Assembly (NCBI GenBank): GCA_006535965.1
Contig: QEAR01000012.1
Span: 1-64,000 of the forward strand
DNA from: Spizellomyces sp. 'palustris'
Lineage: Eukaryota; Chytridiomycota; Chytridiomycetes; Spizellomycetales; Spizellomycetaceae
Length of the DNA stretch: 64,000 nucleotides
Direction of reading: 5' to 3'
Of this stretch, positions 22,920-33,990 are shown one piece after another. The notes below the pieces were generated by a model. The model saw nothing but the letters and a program-made list of their open reading frames with translations. It was not told the origin of the DNA and did no database searches. The position numbers and the translations under genes are program-made. How positions within the stretch are numbered: position 1 is the stretch's first letter; each line of letters begins with the position of its first letter.

Positions 22920-24204
22920 ATGGCTCAAGATGCTTTTTTATCCGGACGAAGCACAGCGAATGCATCGAGCCACTTTAAGGGCAAGCTTGAAAACGTTCGG
23001 TCTCTAGTCACGATCCTCAAGGCTATCTCCTTCAAGGATGTACGTTTCTTTGATCGTGCGGACCTCATTCAAGAGGAGCACGCTCACATTCAACATTACT
23101 TTTTCATAACAATGTAGAAAGCCAACTGCGTTATAAATAGACAAGGCATTCAATTCATTGTTGAAGAGTCAAAGGCTTCCCAAGCGCGAACGCAGATCAG
23201 AGAGTCACATTTCCGCGAATTTCTCTTCCCACGCAGTCGCCTCGGGTCGCCAAACGATGATGACAGTGGTGACATTGATAGTGAAATATGCTTTTGCATC
23301 GAGCTCCCCACGCTACTGGACTGCTTAACGATATTTGGCGGTACCAGTGCTATTCCATACTCTTTATCGACGGGTGGGAATGACGGTGGGCATAGGGCTC
23401 ACGCACACGGCGGATTTTTTGGCGCGAGTCAAATTCAAGATAGCCAAAACGGCGGGTTGGGGAAGGATAGGGATCGAGTTGCGGTACGAGTAATTTGCCC
23501 GTTGGATGGCGATCATCTCTCTCTCATGTAAAGTTCCAGCATTAATTGTTGGAGCACTTTTGCATCATCTCACAATTCTCTTACGATAGGCTGGAAGAGC
23601 GCGGCGTAGTTACAGAATGTCGTCTGACGACATACAATCCTGAAGCGCTCACGGATCTTTTTGCCACATTCGCAGAGCAACGCATGGTCAGCAAACTGAT
23701 TATGAAGGTGTGTTTGCATTCGATCACGCTATCTTTGATGCTCGTAGCTTCATTAAAATAATTTCCAGTCGGATTGGCTCAGAGACGCCTTTTCAGAACT
23801 GGACGGCACATCAGACACGATCACTCTTCATATTTCTCCAGATGCACCCTATTTCCGTCTCTCTGCTTCAAGTTTGGCAGGTGATGCTCAAATGGATTAT
23901 CCCAAAGACACAGATGTGATAGAGTCTTTTCATTGTCTTCATCCTATCGAAAACCACTATCAGCATACTCTACTACAGTCATGTCTGAAAGCCTTGAGCC
24001 TTTCTTCAAAGACATCGATTCGTGTCAATGAAGCGGGATTTTTGAGCATGCAAGTAAGTCCCGAATGCCATCTTGGAAGAATGTCCACGCGGCATGCTAA
24101 TTCTTGTCGCTACCTGGAAACAGTTCATGATAAACGTCAATGAGAAGGACATTGAGTTTGTTGAGTATCTGATCTCTCCAATAGCAGACTGGGAAAACGA
24201 TTGA
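22920..24204 (+). CDS. RAD1: DNA damage checkpoint clamp subunit RAD1
   Basis: Rad1 subunit of the 9-1-1 (Rad9-Rad1-Hus1) clamp, the PCNA-like ring loaded at damaged DNA. The start at ATG 22920 gives MAQDAFLSGRSTANASSHF. The segment KGKLENVRSLVTILKAISFK followed by NRQGIQFIVEESKASQAR corresponds to the first PCNA-like fold of Rad1 proteins. CFCIELPTLLDCLTIFGG and later VTECRLTTYNPEALTDLF, FRLSASSLAGDAQMDYPKDT and the C-terminal VNEKDIEFVEYLISPIAD are family blocks. A stretch of about 40 Gly/His/Asp-rich residues after IFGG is an insertion compared with animal RAD1. Six or so exons, each junction in frame. Divergent from NOB1 across the gene-poor gap. Confidence 0.88.
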
Positions 24205-24360
24205 CCGATTTAGGCGGAAAATGGGGTAGAAACCAAACCCACTGAGACTGACTATATATCATGAGGGTAAATTACAAAATAAACAGCAAATTGAAAAATG
24301 GAGAGCCCCCATAGGTCCCTAAAGCATCTTTCTTTTGTCTTTTCCCAAAATGAAACCCCC

Positions 24361-26538
24361 TTATCGTACTTCCAATTTGTTCATCATTTCCACCAACAAT
24401 TGCTGCACTATCCCTGGGTGTTCCTGAAAGTGGTCAAATTATGCATTAGACCGACTCATCATGTCTATGCGTACAGTTACCAACATACCTGTTCTGCGAG
24501 TTCAAAAGCTTTCTTCAATGAGGCGAGAGACGCTCCCTGGGAGCCTTTTGCTACCTTTGCGATGGCAGGTGTCACAACCGTCTCAACGAAATCCACATTT
24601 GGAGATGCTCCGCGCACTGTGCCATTGCCGAAACTCGAGTCTCTTGATCGATTCTATGCAGTTGCTGCATTAGCTTATAGGTCTATATCAACACTAGCTG
24701 AAATATTTGCTTACTGGATCCTTGGAAGAGGCTGCGGGCGATATTTTTGATCGAACAGTGCCACCTGGTAATTGGGAGGAAGAGCCCTCTCCTTCGACAT
24801 GTGTCACTTGCACTTGTGGCCCCCCTCCTGCCACCACCGGACGGTTAAGGGGCGGTAGCAGATTGGCCGCCTGTAGTCTAGTTGCAGCCTTGCCGACCGT
24901 CCCGCCTCCTCTAACAGTACCAAAGTTCCATCCTCCCTCGGAATCTTCCTCATCCAAACTGTATGCAACGCGCACCAGGTTAAAAACGGACGTGGGCGAG
25001 GAAAAGAATCATGAGACTTCGTCCACTAACCTAGAGTCATCGTCCTCTTCATCGGATGAGCCCTCCTTGTCATTTCCTCCCTCCGCCAACCAGTGCTCGT
25101 GGCGCTCGATTAGCTCGGTGAGGAATGATGTCTTTTTGGCTGCCTTGATGAATCGATGCTTAAGCAGTTCCTTAGCCGGTGGTCGCTGGTTATTGGTGAA
25201 TTGTCAGAAAACCGCAAGGCGAGCATCGTCAACAATTTAACAGCCAACCTGATCTATCTCCTTGTGGAGGCACAATGCAACAAACTCTTTAAACGCCTTC
25301 GAGTAGTTGCCCTCCAATTGGGGTGGATCGTTTTTGGGGATGAGGAACAGTACTCGCATCGGGTGCAGGTCTGCGTATGGCGGTTCTCCTTTTGCGAGCT
25401 CAATGGCTGTGATCCCCAGACTCCAGATATCCGCCTTATCGTTATAACCCGATTGTTTTATCACCTGCGGCCAAGGGAAACAAACCCACAGATGAGACAT
25501 CTTCCTAGCAATACTATTGCCAAAAGCCGCCTCTGCATACCTCTGGAAATGAAGTTTTAGATAACCAGCCTCAAATTAAAGAGAACTCATTTCGAGCCGT
25601 ACCTGGTGCCATCCAAAACGGGGTACCGACAAAGGTATTCTTCTTGGTCATTGTAGCGGTCAGCTGACCCGATACCCCAAAGTCGGCAAGCTTCACACTT
25701 CCATCTGCCGCAAGCAGTATATTTGCAGCCTTTATGTCGCGATGCAGCTTTCCCTCCCCATGCAAGTATTCCAAACCCTTCAACAATTCTCGCAAAATAA
25801 TCGCGATGAAGACCTCTTCGAAAGTTCCTGCTCGCATCTACGTACGTGATGCACTGTGAGCAATCGCTACGAATGGATACGTAGTGGAACTGGCATGGAC
25901 CTCTAGCAATTGCCCAAGGTCCATGTTTCCCGGATCCCAGTAAACCTACCAAGTCCAAACAAGATCCTCCCTGACAATACTCCATCACGATCCACAAGCT
26001 TGATCCTTTTGTAAACGATCCATGGTATTTCGTAATATGGGAGGAATCTAATTGGGACAGAATACTGATCTCCTGTTGAATATCCTCTATCTCATCCTCG
26101 GCATCTAGCAGAATTTAGACATTCAGTGCTGAGATCGTTCGGGTCGAAGCGAGGAGGGCTGCACCACCTTCTAGATCGATTATCTTTATCGCAACGGGTT
26201 CTCCGGTTCGTTTATCAATGCCCTTGTACACCTGGTATATAAAGAAGGGTTCATCATATTAGTCAGGAACCGTTGCACATCTGTCTGAATACAGTCGAGC
26301 TCATGCAGAGGAGACCAGCCTCCGCCCCAATTTTTATTCCAACAAGGCGGAGAGCTGCCCTGCACCCTCCAATATACCCCAATACTCACTTCGCCAAAAG
26401 AACCCTTCCCAATGCGATCTGTTGTATCCAGAAAGAAAATGATGACTCTTGGCATCTGTGCGCTCAGCTACAAGCACAAGCACACAATGTTCTACCTTGC
26501 TTGGTATATAGTTCCTCGGGATCAGTATAAGACGACAT
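24361..26538 (-). CDS. GCK-III (MST3/Sps1-like) Ste20 protein kinase
   Basis: Cytosolic Ser/Thr kinase of germinal-centre-kinase group III (animal MST3/MST4/STK25; fungal Sps1, Kic1). Start ATG 26538. Kinase motifs in order: [11 protein letters not shown] (glycine loop), VAIKIIDLE (catalytic Lys), [15 protein letters not shown] (hinge), [12 protein letters not shown] (catalytic loop), [16 protein letters not shown] (DFG), [16 protein letters not shown] (activation segment, group signature), [20 protein letters not shown]. All catalytic residues are present. After the kinase domain, [21 protein letters not shown] matches the GCK-III post-kinase helix. An acidic Ser stretch and a C-terminal helical region ([12 protein letters not shown] to [15 protein letters not shown]) complete it; in this group the C-terminus usually binds MO25 or scaffold proteins. 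At least eight short introns. Confidence 0.9.
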
Positions 26539-27077
26539 ATTTCAAGGAAGCGAGCGGATGGTCGGGGTATGGGGGTGTGAGGTTGTAGTCCGCCACCAAC
26601 AGTGGCGTGGATAGACGGAACACGGAGGGTATGATGACAGCTCGTTTGCTTTTCCAAAGAACATGCGCGTTACAGAGGATTACAAAAGTCCCTGTATGTT
26701 GCGCCAAGTGTATAATCCCAACGTACTTTAGGAATTTCGATACAAGTCGTGAGATGGAAAACTCGAATGCGGGCAGGAATGGCGACAGTCCACCACTTCA
26801 CACCTCTCACTCTGGTGACGCGATGAAAGGTAACTCTTCCGGGTACTTCCGTAACGGCTTTACCAACAGGAATGAAATCACCAAAAGAGTTTTAACAACG
26901 AGATCTGGAAAGTAAATTGCTGTTTCCGCTCCAAACGAAATCCCGTCAAGGAAAAACGACGGTCGCTTTCAAGAACAAGAAACGCGCGGTGTTGAAGAGC
27001 AAGGGCCTGACACGTGAATTCAAAGGGCGTAATTGATCGAGTAAGCCGTTCAACTTCCGCCCAAAGAAACTTGCAAA
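26539..27077. other. Divergent intergenic region
   Basis: Upstream DNA shared by the kinase (-) and the C2/coiled-coil gene (+). Short open frames run across both strands, but nothing is supported as coding. No clear regulatory motif. Confidence 0.5.
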
Positions 27078-30000
27078 ATGCGAAAGGAATCTACGCATCT
27101 GGTGGTCACAATATCCAAAGTATCGTTTTACAGTCCAGCCAACTATTTCATCTGGATATCCTTGCGGGGTCCGAAGGGATTCGGTGAGGCGACACACCGC
27201 ACAGACGTATCACCTACCTCCTCCAGTCCTGATTTTAAAGAAACCACTTTCCATTTTGAGCTACCGGCATCAGCTGTTGACAAACGCAAGCAGAGTTTCC
27301 GCTGGCTCAAATCTGGGGGACAGGAAGATTCATTTGAACTGGTATGCACAGCATGCAGGATACATCGAGAGAAAGGGACAGTGGAGGTGGTTGGGGACAT
27401 TATCATACCGGCTCAAACCGTCCTCGAACGGCTTTTGGGCGGCGAGCGGCATGTATCGTCATATGGTTTTATGGTCCGTACAGATGATGATGAGCCGGTT
27501 GGAAGGGCGCGAATTCAGCTGCTTGTGGAACCTGGCAAACCTGTAGACAGCGCGGAACCGTCAAAGGATGCCAGAAGTGATGAAAGTGCAAAGGAGTCAA
27601 AGCAGCGCGATCCTTCCCATGGGTCCCCTTACAAAGTCTCCCAGGAGTGGGAGCGTATTGCAGATGAGCAGGTGCCACCACCCCCAGCCAAAGTTGTAAA
27701 AAAGAAGGCCGAGCACCCAACGTCTCGTTCACCATCACATAAAGACCATCCGCCGAACCCAGGGGGACAGCGGCTCGTCATTATTGTACACAAGGTATGG
27801 AATATTCCAGTCGTAATGGATCCAGGGACTGGGAAGCGGATGCTACCAAGAGCATTCGTCATGGGCAAAACGAGAAAGAGTGGACCAAGGCAGAAAGCCG
27901 CTACCCCTCTTGCTCCTCCTTGTCGGTGAGTTGAGTTTGCAATGACATGCGGAGAGAAACATGAGTTAAGCACAGTTGTATTGGAACAGGCAGCCGTCCT
28001 TTGGAGCGAACCTGATTATGGAGCTTTCGGAGCCTTACGACGTGTCCCATGGCTTTGAAATTCAGCTCACAGTAGCAGACGGAGGAACCAAGCGCATTTT
28101 TGCACGCTACATTCTGCCCATCTCCCGGGTATGGCTACCATCTCACCGTCAGGTGACCCTCCTTTTAAAGTCCAATATGGAAGACAATGATCCGTCGCCC
28201 CACCTACTAGTGAGCTTGACAAATCTGAATCTTGGCTTTACGCGAGCCATTGATCTACGACGAGAGTATGACAAGCCAGTAGTTGTTATTGGTGGTGTGC
28301 TGAGAGAGTTTGTCACCGAAGGTTTACCGTCACCAATGCGGGTGTATGCTGTGCTGAAAGTCGATGATCCTACGTACTTGCTTGAGCGCGTAAGTCGACA
28401 GCAGTCCGTGTAAAAGTTTCAATGTACCTACTTGCTGATCTAGGTTTTCAGGAAGACATCATACAGCAGCAACTGCAACCCCATCTCCATTTGGAATTTG
28501 ACTCTCATGGACAGCTACTCTCTGGTAATCCAATGGAGGACATGTCCATTCCTCACTCGGTGTATCAAAACCAATATCGCAGTCGAAGCACGCGTGATCA
28601 GTACTATCAGATAACGCCCTCTTGCGAGTCAAGCATGAAACCAGTCTGGAGACAGCCATTTACTTTCGTATTGGATCATGTATGGGCCATTGTCATTGAT
28701 ATTTTGCCAAAACAAAGATTGAGAGCATATATTGAATTCCCGCCTCTATAAGGAAGATGTTACCGACCGAACGTGTCTCTGCATTGAATTTTATCGTGAA
28801 GCACCACCGGCTCAAGAGGCTTTTGAGATAGTGGGGGAACTGCCACACGACACTCAAGGCAACGACCATTGCTTTGGCTACTCTATCATTCGGTTGGATG
28901 AATTATTTCAATCCAACTTGGTTAAAGGAGGTCAACCTATTGTTCTGGATGCTGTCAAGGTGCGATTTTTCTCGCCGTACTCCAAACATCCTGGGACACG
29001 CAACGCAGAGATCAGCTTGGAGATAGACTGTCCAGAAGATTGGGTTAGTGTTTTCTTTACAACTGTTTTCAATCTTGCTGGGATGCTGATGGACTCTTTT
29101 AGAAACCTGTGCCGTCTTTCAAAAGCAAACAGTTTGGAACTGGTCCCTTGCACTATATGGGATTTGACAGTTTGCTGAAAACGGTCAGAGCTCACCGCGG
29201 AGGGGCGGAACAAGTCAAATCTGCGTCCTTTGAAACGTTAGACTTTGAATCTTTCAAATATTGAATTCATTCGAACTGAAAATGTAACACTGCGTTTGTC
29301 ATGCCAGGGATCAGAAGCTGGACATGAAACAGCTTACATTTACGTATCGGGATATTGAACAACGTCAGCAGCTTATTGATCGCCTGACCAAGGAAATGGA
29401 TGCGCGGACGGAAGCGGTTAAGAAAGTTGGGCAGGATCTTTTGCGTGTCAGGGAGATTAACGCGCGATTGGAGGTTTGTTTACCCACTACTCCTGTTGGA
29501 CGAAAACAGCTTGTAAAGCTAAATCCAACCAGGCAAAAATTAGAACACTGGAAAACAAGCTCGATGATGCAGACATGCGAACCGCACGACTCATGAACAC
29601 ATCCGACCTAGACGTACTGTCATCTGACGAACTCCGACGGCGATATTATATCCTTTGTGGTGTTATGCTAGGTTTTTTTTTGGATATACCCGGTCAATTC
29701 GACACCCTTGACTCTTCTCTTTTGCGCCACTCACCCCTCCTTGTGCACAAGCTTCAGAAAGAGGTCCATGCCAATCAGAGACTTCAAAATGAATTGGAAG
29801 AAGCTCATCGATCCACTATTGAGGTTCATATGATCTTGTTGAATTGGTAACGGTGGACATTTGAACTGTACTTACCTTCTTTCTAAAGAGAAACGAGCTT
29901 GAGAAACGCTTTTTGGAGATTCGGGAGGCACATACGGCCCAACAGGCCTACCTCCAAAAGCTACAAGTAGAGAACTGCACCTTTGTGTGGCTACAAAAGG

Positions 30001-30776
30001 AAACAAATGTAACTGATTCATTCAATAGGACAAGCTCGAAAAAGCATCAAAGTTCAAACTCGCCATGCAAAAACAGGAAGTAGTCATCAAAAAGCTGGAG
30101 GAGTTATTGAAAGAGGCCTTGCAAGCCGATATGCAAGGCGGGCAAACGCGTTTATCGGCGTTTGTCCAGTCCGCATGTCGTGATCCCGATACGTTTGAGA
30201 GTGGAGTTTGTAAACTGCTGGCAGAGGAAAATGTCGCACTTTCTGAGCGGATATTGAAATTGGAAAAGGTAGATTTTTCGATAATTTACAGGCTGTTTGG
30301 GATTAAAGTGTTGAAAGAGCCATGTAGCAGAAAAACGGGAAGCGAGATGCACAAGCCTCTCAACCGCGGGCTGAAAAAGAAGAGACAGGGTACGTTACAG
30401 TATCGTGCTGCCATTCTGTTGATTCTTAAAATCTAATTGTAATTTTGGCATCTATGCAGGGCGCCCAAACAAGAAATTGAATCCGAAAAGGTAGTCTTCG
30501 CTCGTCAGGACAATCATTTGATCGGAAGCTGATATCTGATCCAAGGCGAATCGACACGAGTTCAGCATAATGTCGACACGAGCCGAGCGAGCAGAAGCCC
30601 GAGTCAAGGCTCTAGAGGAAGAGGTACTTCTTTGCCAAAGACATGTAAAGATTTGCATTCATCCAAAATTGACATGTATGGCGTTGTAGCTTGTGCGAAG
30701 TGCAAAGTCGTTTGCACAACAGCTTGCTGAGATGCGAATGCGGAGCCTTGGGCAATCCAGGATGCAAACCTCTTGA
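27078..30776 (+). CDS. C2-domain and coiled-coil protein, CCDC33-like
   Basis: Large multi-exon protein, ATG 27078 (context gcaaaATGcg). The N-terminal ~150 residues form a C2-like beta-sandwich (HLVVTISKVSFYSPANYFIW). A second C2-like unit starts at RLVIIVHKVWNIPVVMDP, and more beta-rich sequence follows through about 29180, for example RTCLCIEFYREAPPAQEAFE. The region from about 29320 is coiled coil (EQRQQLIDRLTKEMDARTEA; NQRLQNELEEAHRSTIE; KLEELLKEALQADMQGG) to the end at SLGQSRMQTS. The pattern of N-terminal C2 folds followed by a long coiled coil resembles animal CCDC33, but I am matching architecture, not a signature motif. If right, a ciliary or flagellar role would fit a zoosporic fungus. 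Canonical calcium-binding aspartates are not evident. Junctions in 29470-30700 are approximate. Confidence 0.6.
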
Positions 30777-30988
30777 GCAATTCTATTAGATTTATTTATC
30801 CCTTCAAACACTATGTATATACGCAAGGTTCGAATCTGTAACATGTACAAGAATAGATATACAATCTGGTATCAATCTCGCATTGTACGCGTGAAGACGA
30901 GTACGAGCCATATGTAGTGGGCGATGAATGCTGTAAAAATAATGGCGCCGGCTGTGTGTGTAGAAGATGGGTGGGTCAATAGATTTGT

Positions 30989-32291
30989 TTATGCTGTGGA
31001 AATGTTGAAGGGATTGTCACCTCCTGCGGCTACATGTCGCCATTGGAGCCGGATTCGATCATCGGGTTTAGTGATTCGCTCTCCAATTCTCTGTAACTGT
31101 ACAGGACGAAATGAGAAAAGGCCAACCCTATTTGGTTTGAATCATCTTACCAGCTCGCCCTTGTCTTTTAGCAACCTCCGCTTTTCATCCATTCGTCTCT
31201 GCATCGTTGCAATTTTATCGGCAGCATCATGACTGGACCGATTCGCATCTTCCAATCGCGCCGCCAGCATTTCGTTTCGGTGTTGCATTTCTTCGAGCAT
31301 GTCGATAAGTGTCTAATGAGATATTTTAGTATTTAAAAATTCAACTACAATAGTGTCGAATACATACGGTATTTGTTTCGTGGACTTGAGTCCATTTGGA
31401 TTCGAGGGATTTTAGGAGCTCGGTTTTTTCTTCGAGTTCAGTCTAGGTTGTCAGTGAGCGAGATTCGGGATGTGGGCATGCTATGATGCATGTTCAAGGG
31501 AGAACGGACCTTGATTGACTGCAGTTGGACTTCGTAGGTATCGCAGAGTGTTGTATAACGTTCGAGAGAGTGTTCAATGCTAGTGGGAGATTTGTATGGA
31601 TTGGTGGGGAGGGGGATTTCTAGTCAGCAGGGGACGGCACTCACCTGCTGAGAGTCTCTTCGTCGTGGTCATCTGCTACAGAGTGCCGAAACCATAAATG
31701 ATGTGGATAGAAACCACTTGCGTAGCACCCTCGTTACATACCTTCAACCTCCAGCGGCATCGCATGTTTTTCGGACGTTGCCTTCCTGACGCACGCGGCA
31801 ATCTCTGCCTTTTGCTCTTCAGATAACGCCTGAAAGACATGCACGCCGGTCCGAGTATTGAACTGAAAAATAAGCGAGGCATCTTCCACTTGGTCTTCTA
31901 TTGGGATGTTTTGTGGGCTCTGTTTAGCCTGTCCTCTTATAACCCAAAAGTTGTCGACGTTACCTAGCAGTTTCCCGATATCAAAATAAATAATCTCGTC
32001 CACGGTGTCCAAGTCCTCGAATTCCGTTCCGGGGGGTATGTCCTCGTCCAATACTGCCTGTTTGGAGGATACATTCCATTCTTCTGGTTGGGTAGCTACG
32101 GATACGGCATCCAGCGAGATGGAGAGCAGTGTATTCCGCGAGAAAAAGAATTGGACTGTGAGTTGTTTTACGAAAAAGACGTGAGGGGATGCGCGGAGAG
32201 GAGATGTTGTTGTTGACTCGAGGGAGAGAGCTCGTGCTGCTCCATCTCTGGCGGTCAACGGCACATTGTCAAGCGATGCCGTCGTGCTCAT
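30989..32291 (-). CDS. Unidentified protein with C-terminal coiled coil
   Basis: I do not recognise this gene. The start is ATG 32291 (MSTTASLDNVPLTARDG). The first exon (to about 31742) encodes about 180 residues that look globular: FFVKQLTVQFFFSRNTLLSI, then an acidic region (EDIPPGTEFEDLDTVDEI) and GVHVFQALSEEQKAEIAACV. Four or five small exons then encode a coiled coil: SIEHSLERYTTLCDTYEVQL, TELEEKTELLKSLESKW, TLIDMLEEMQHRNEMLAARL and DKIATMQRRMDEKRRLLKDK. The final exon is uncertain; one reading ends GGDNPFNISTA at 30989. Junctions follow GT-AG consensus with introns of 60-80 nt. It is divergent from ERV41 with 179 bp between starts. Confidence 0.65.
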
Positions 32292-32470
32292 GAAAAACAA
32301 AACGAAAGATTGCCCAAAATCTCCAAAGCCAAAAAGGCCTTTCCTGCTGTCTGACTCAGCGACTCATTAATTAAATTAGAGCTACAACCGATCCTGCTCA
32401 CGTGACTCGCGGAGGTCGTTGAGGTTTTGGACCCAACTTCAGATTTCCTACTTTCCATCATCATGCTGCC

Positions 32471-33987
32471 ATGCGCCTCTCGAACCTCGACGCATTCCCA
32501 AAGGTCCAACGCAATATCCAACATGCGACTCATACGGGCGGTCTCGTCACTCTCCTCGTAGCTGGTCTACTCGCCTATCTCGCCGTTAGCGAATTCAAAG
32601 CCTACAGAGACATTCGACAAGACTATGAGTTTGTGGTGGATGAGACAAGGAGTGCTGAGCATGCTTTACAGATCAATATGGATCTAACGATTGCAATGCC
32701 GTGCTCTTGTGAGTTTTGTCTAGTATGGGTGCAAAGGTTTGCTGAGCTGATTTCGCTGGAATGGGCTCTAGATTTGAGGGCGGATGTGTTGGATGTGGCC
32801 GGGACGTCGTTACCCATCTCAAAGTCGTTAAATGTTGAAAAGGTTGGTTATTTTTATTGATGTAGTATTTACAGTGGTACTCATGTGTTTTACACAGGTT
32901 GTTTTTGAAACGCGGGGGACCAAGCGATTAGGGTAAGAGCATTGGGCAATGCAACAAACCCGGTTGAGCGAAATGTAACGCACAAACAACCAACAACAAG
33001 GTACAATGCCGATAAGCCCAAAATGGATATTCACAAACTCGTTGGGCAAGCCATGCGGAATCGGGAGAATGATGGGGGATCGACAATACGAGGTGGTGTA
33101 TCTCAGAGGTGACAATATCCAAGTTGGTATACTCACACTCGCAGTAGGAGAGGAAACAGAGGCCTGCCGCATAACAGGATCGATTAATGTCAATAAAGTC
33201 TCTGGAATGCTGCATTTCACTGCATTGGGACATGGGTATTTTGGTGGACATACACCACATGAAGGTACATGCGCGCGCATAAACTTATAGACTGTAAGTG
33301 TCACATCGTAACGAGCATTTTTTTTTTTGGGATAGCCATGAACTTTACACACCGCATCGATCGCATGTCGTTTGGACCCAATTACCCCGGTTTGCGAAAT
33401 CCTTTGGACCGGACCCTCGAAGTGGCTTCAACGAGTACGTACGTGAATGTATTCCACATTTGAACTCAACTAACGTATTATAGAAATGGACATGTTTCAA
33501 TATTTTATTGCCATTGTACGTACGATATGTTTATTTGTGTATACATAATCGCTAACGTTTTTTGGCAGGTCCCAACCATCTACATTGACCGGAACCGAGC
33601 GTTTGGGAAACGGGCGCTGTTGACGAGTCAGTATGCCGTGACGGATTATACGCGGTCCCTGACGGTGGATAATAAGCAAGGAGGGTTGCCAGGTCAGTGC
33701 AACCTGTTTTGTTTATTGCATATGGTAGAGTTGTTAAATGATTTGAGTAGGTGTATTTATAAAGTACGAGATTGAGCCGATTTTAGTACGGATTACAGAG
33801 TCGCGGCAGGGGTTTCTCCATTTCTTGACGAGGCTTTGTGGAATTATTGGAGGTACATGCATTTGAAATTGATGTTAGACTCTACACATTATTGACACAA
33901 AATTTAGGCATTTTCGTCACAGTTGGAATCGGTCTGGATCTATTTCGATGGATGACCAAAATCCTTCCCAAAAACGCCTCCCATTAA
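32471..33987 (+). CDS. ERV41: ERV41/ERGIC2-type ER-Golgi transport protein
   Basis: Membrane protein of COPII vesicles that cycles between ER and Golgi, paired with Erv46 as a cargo receptor for escaped ER residents. The start ATG 32471 gives LDAFPKVQRN, the family N-terminus, then a transmembrane helix (LVTLLVAGLLAYLAVSEF). The luminal domain has LQINMDLTIAMPC and LRADVLDVAGTSLP, then ACRITGSINVNKVSGMLHFT, HRIDRMSFGPNYPGLRNPLD, QYFIAIVPTIYI, and near the end a second transmembrane segment (GIIGGIFVTVGIGLDLFRW). This membrane-luminal-membrane layout and length are typical. Introns of 45-70 nt; the stop at 33987 lies three bases from the stop of the convergent neighbour. Confidence 0.92.
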
Positions 33988-33990
33988 CCC

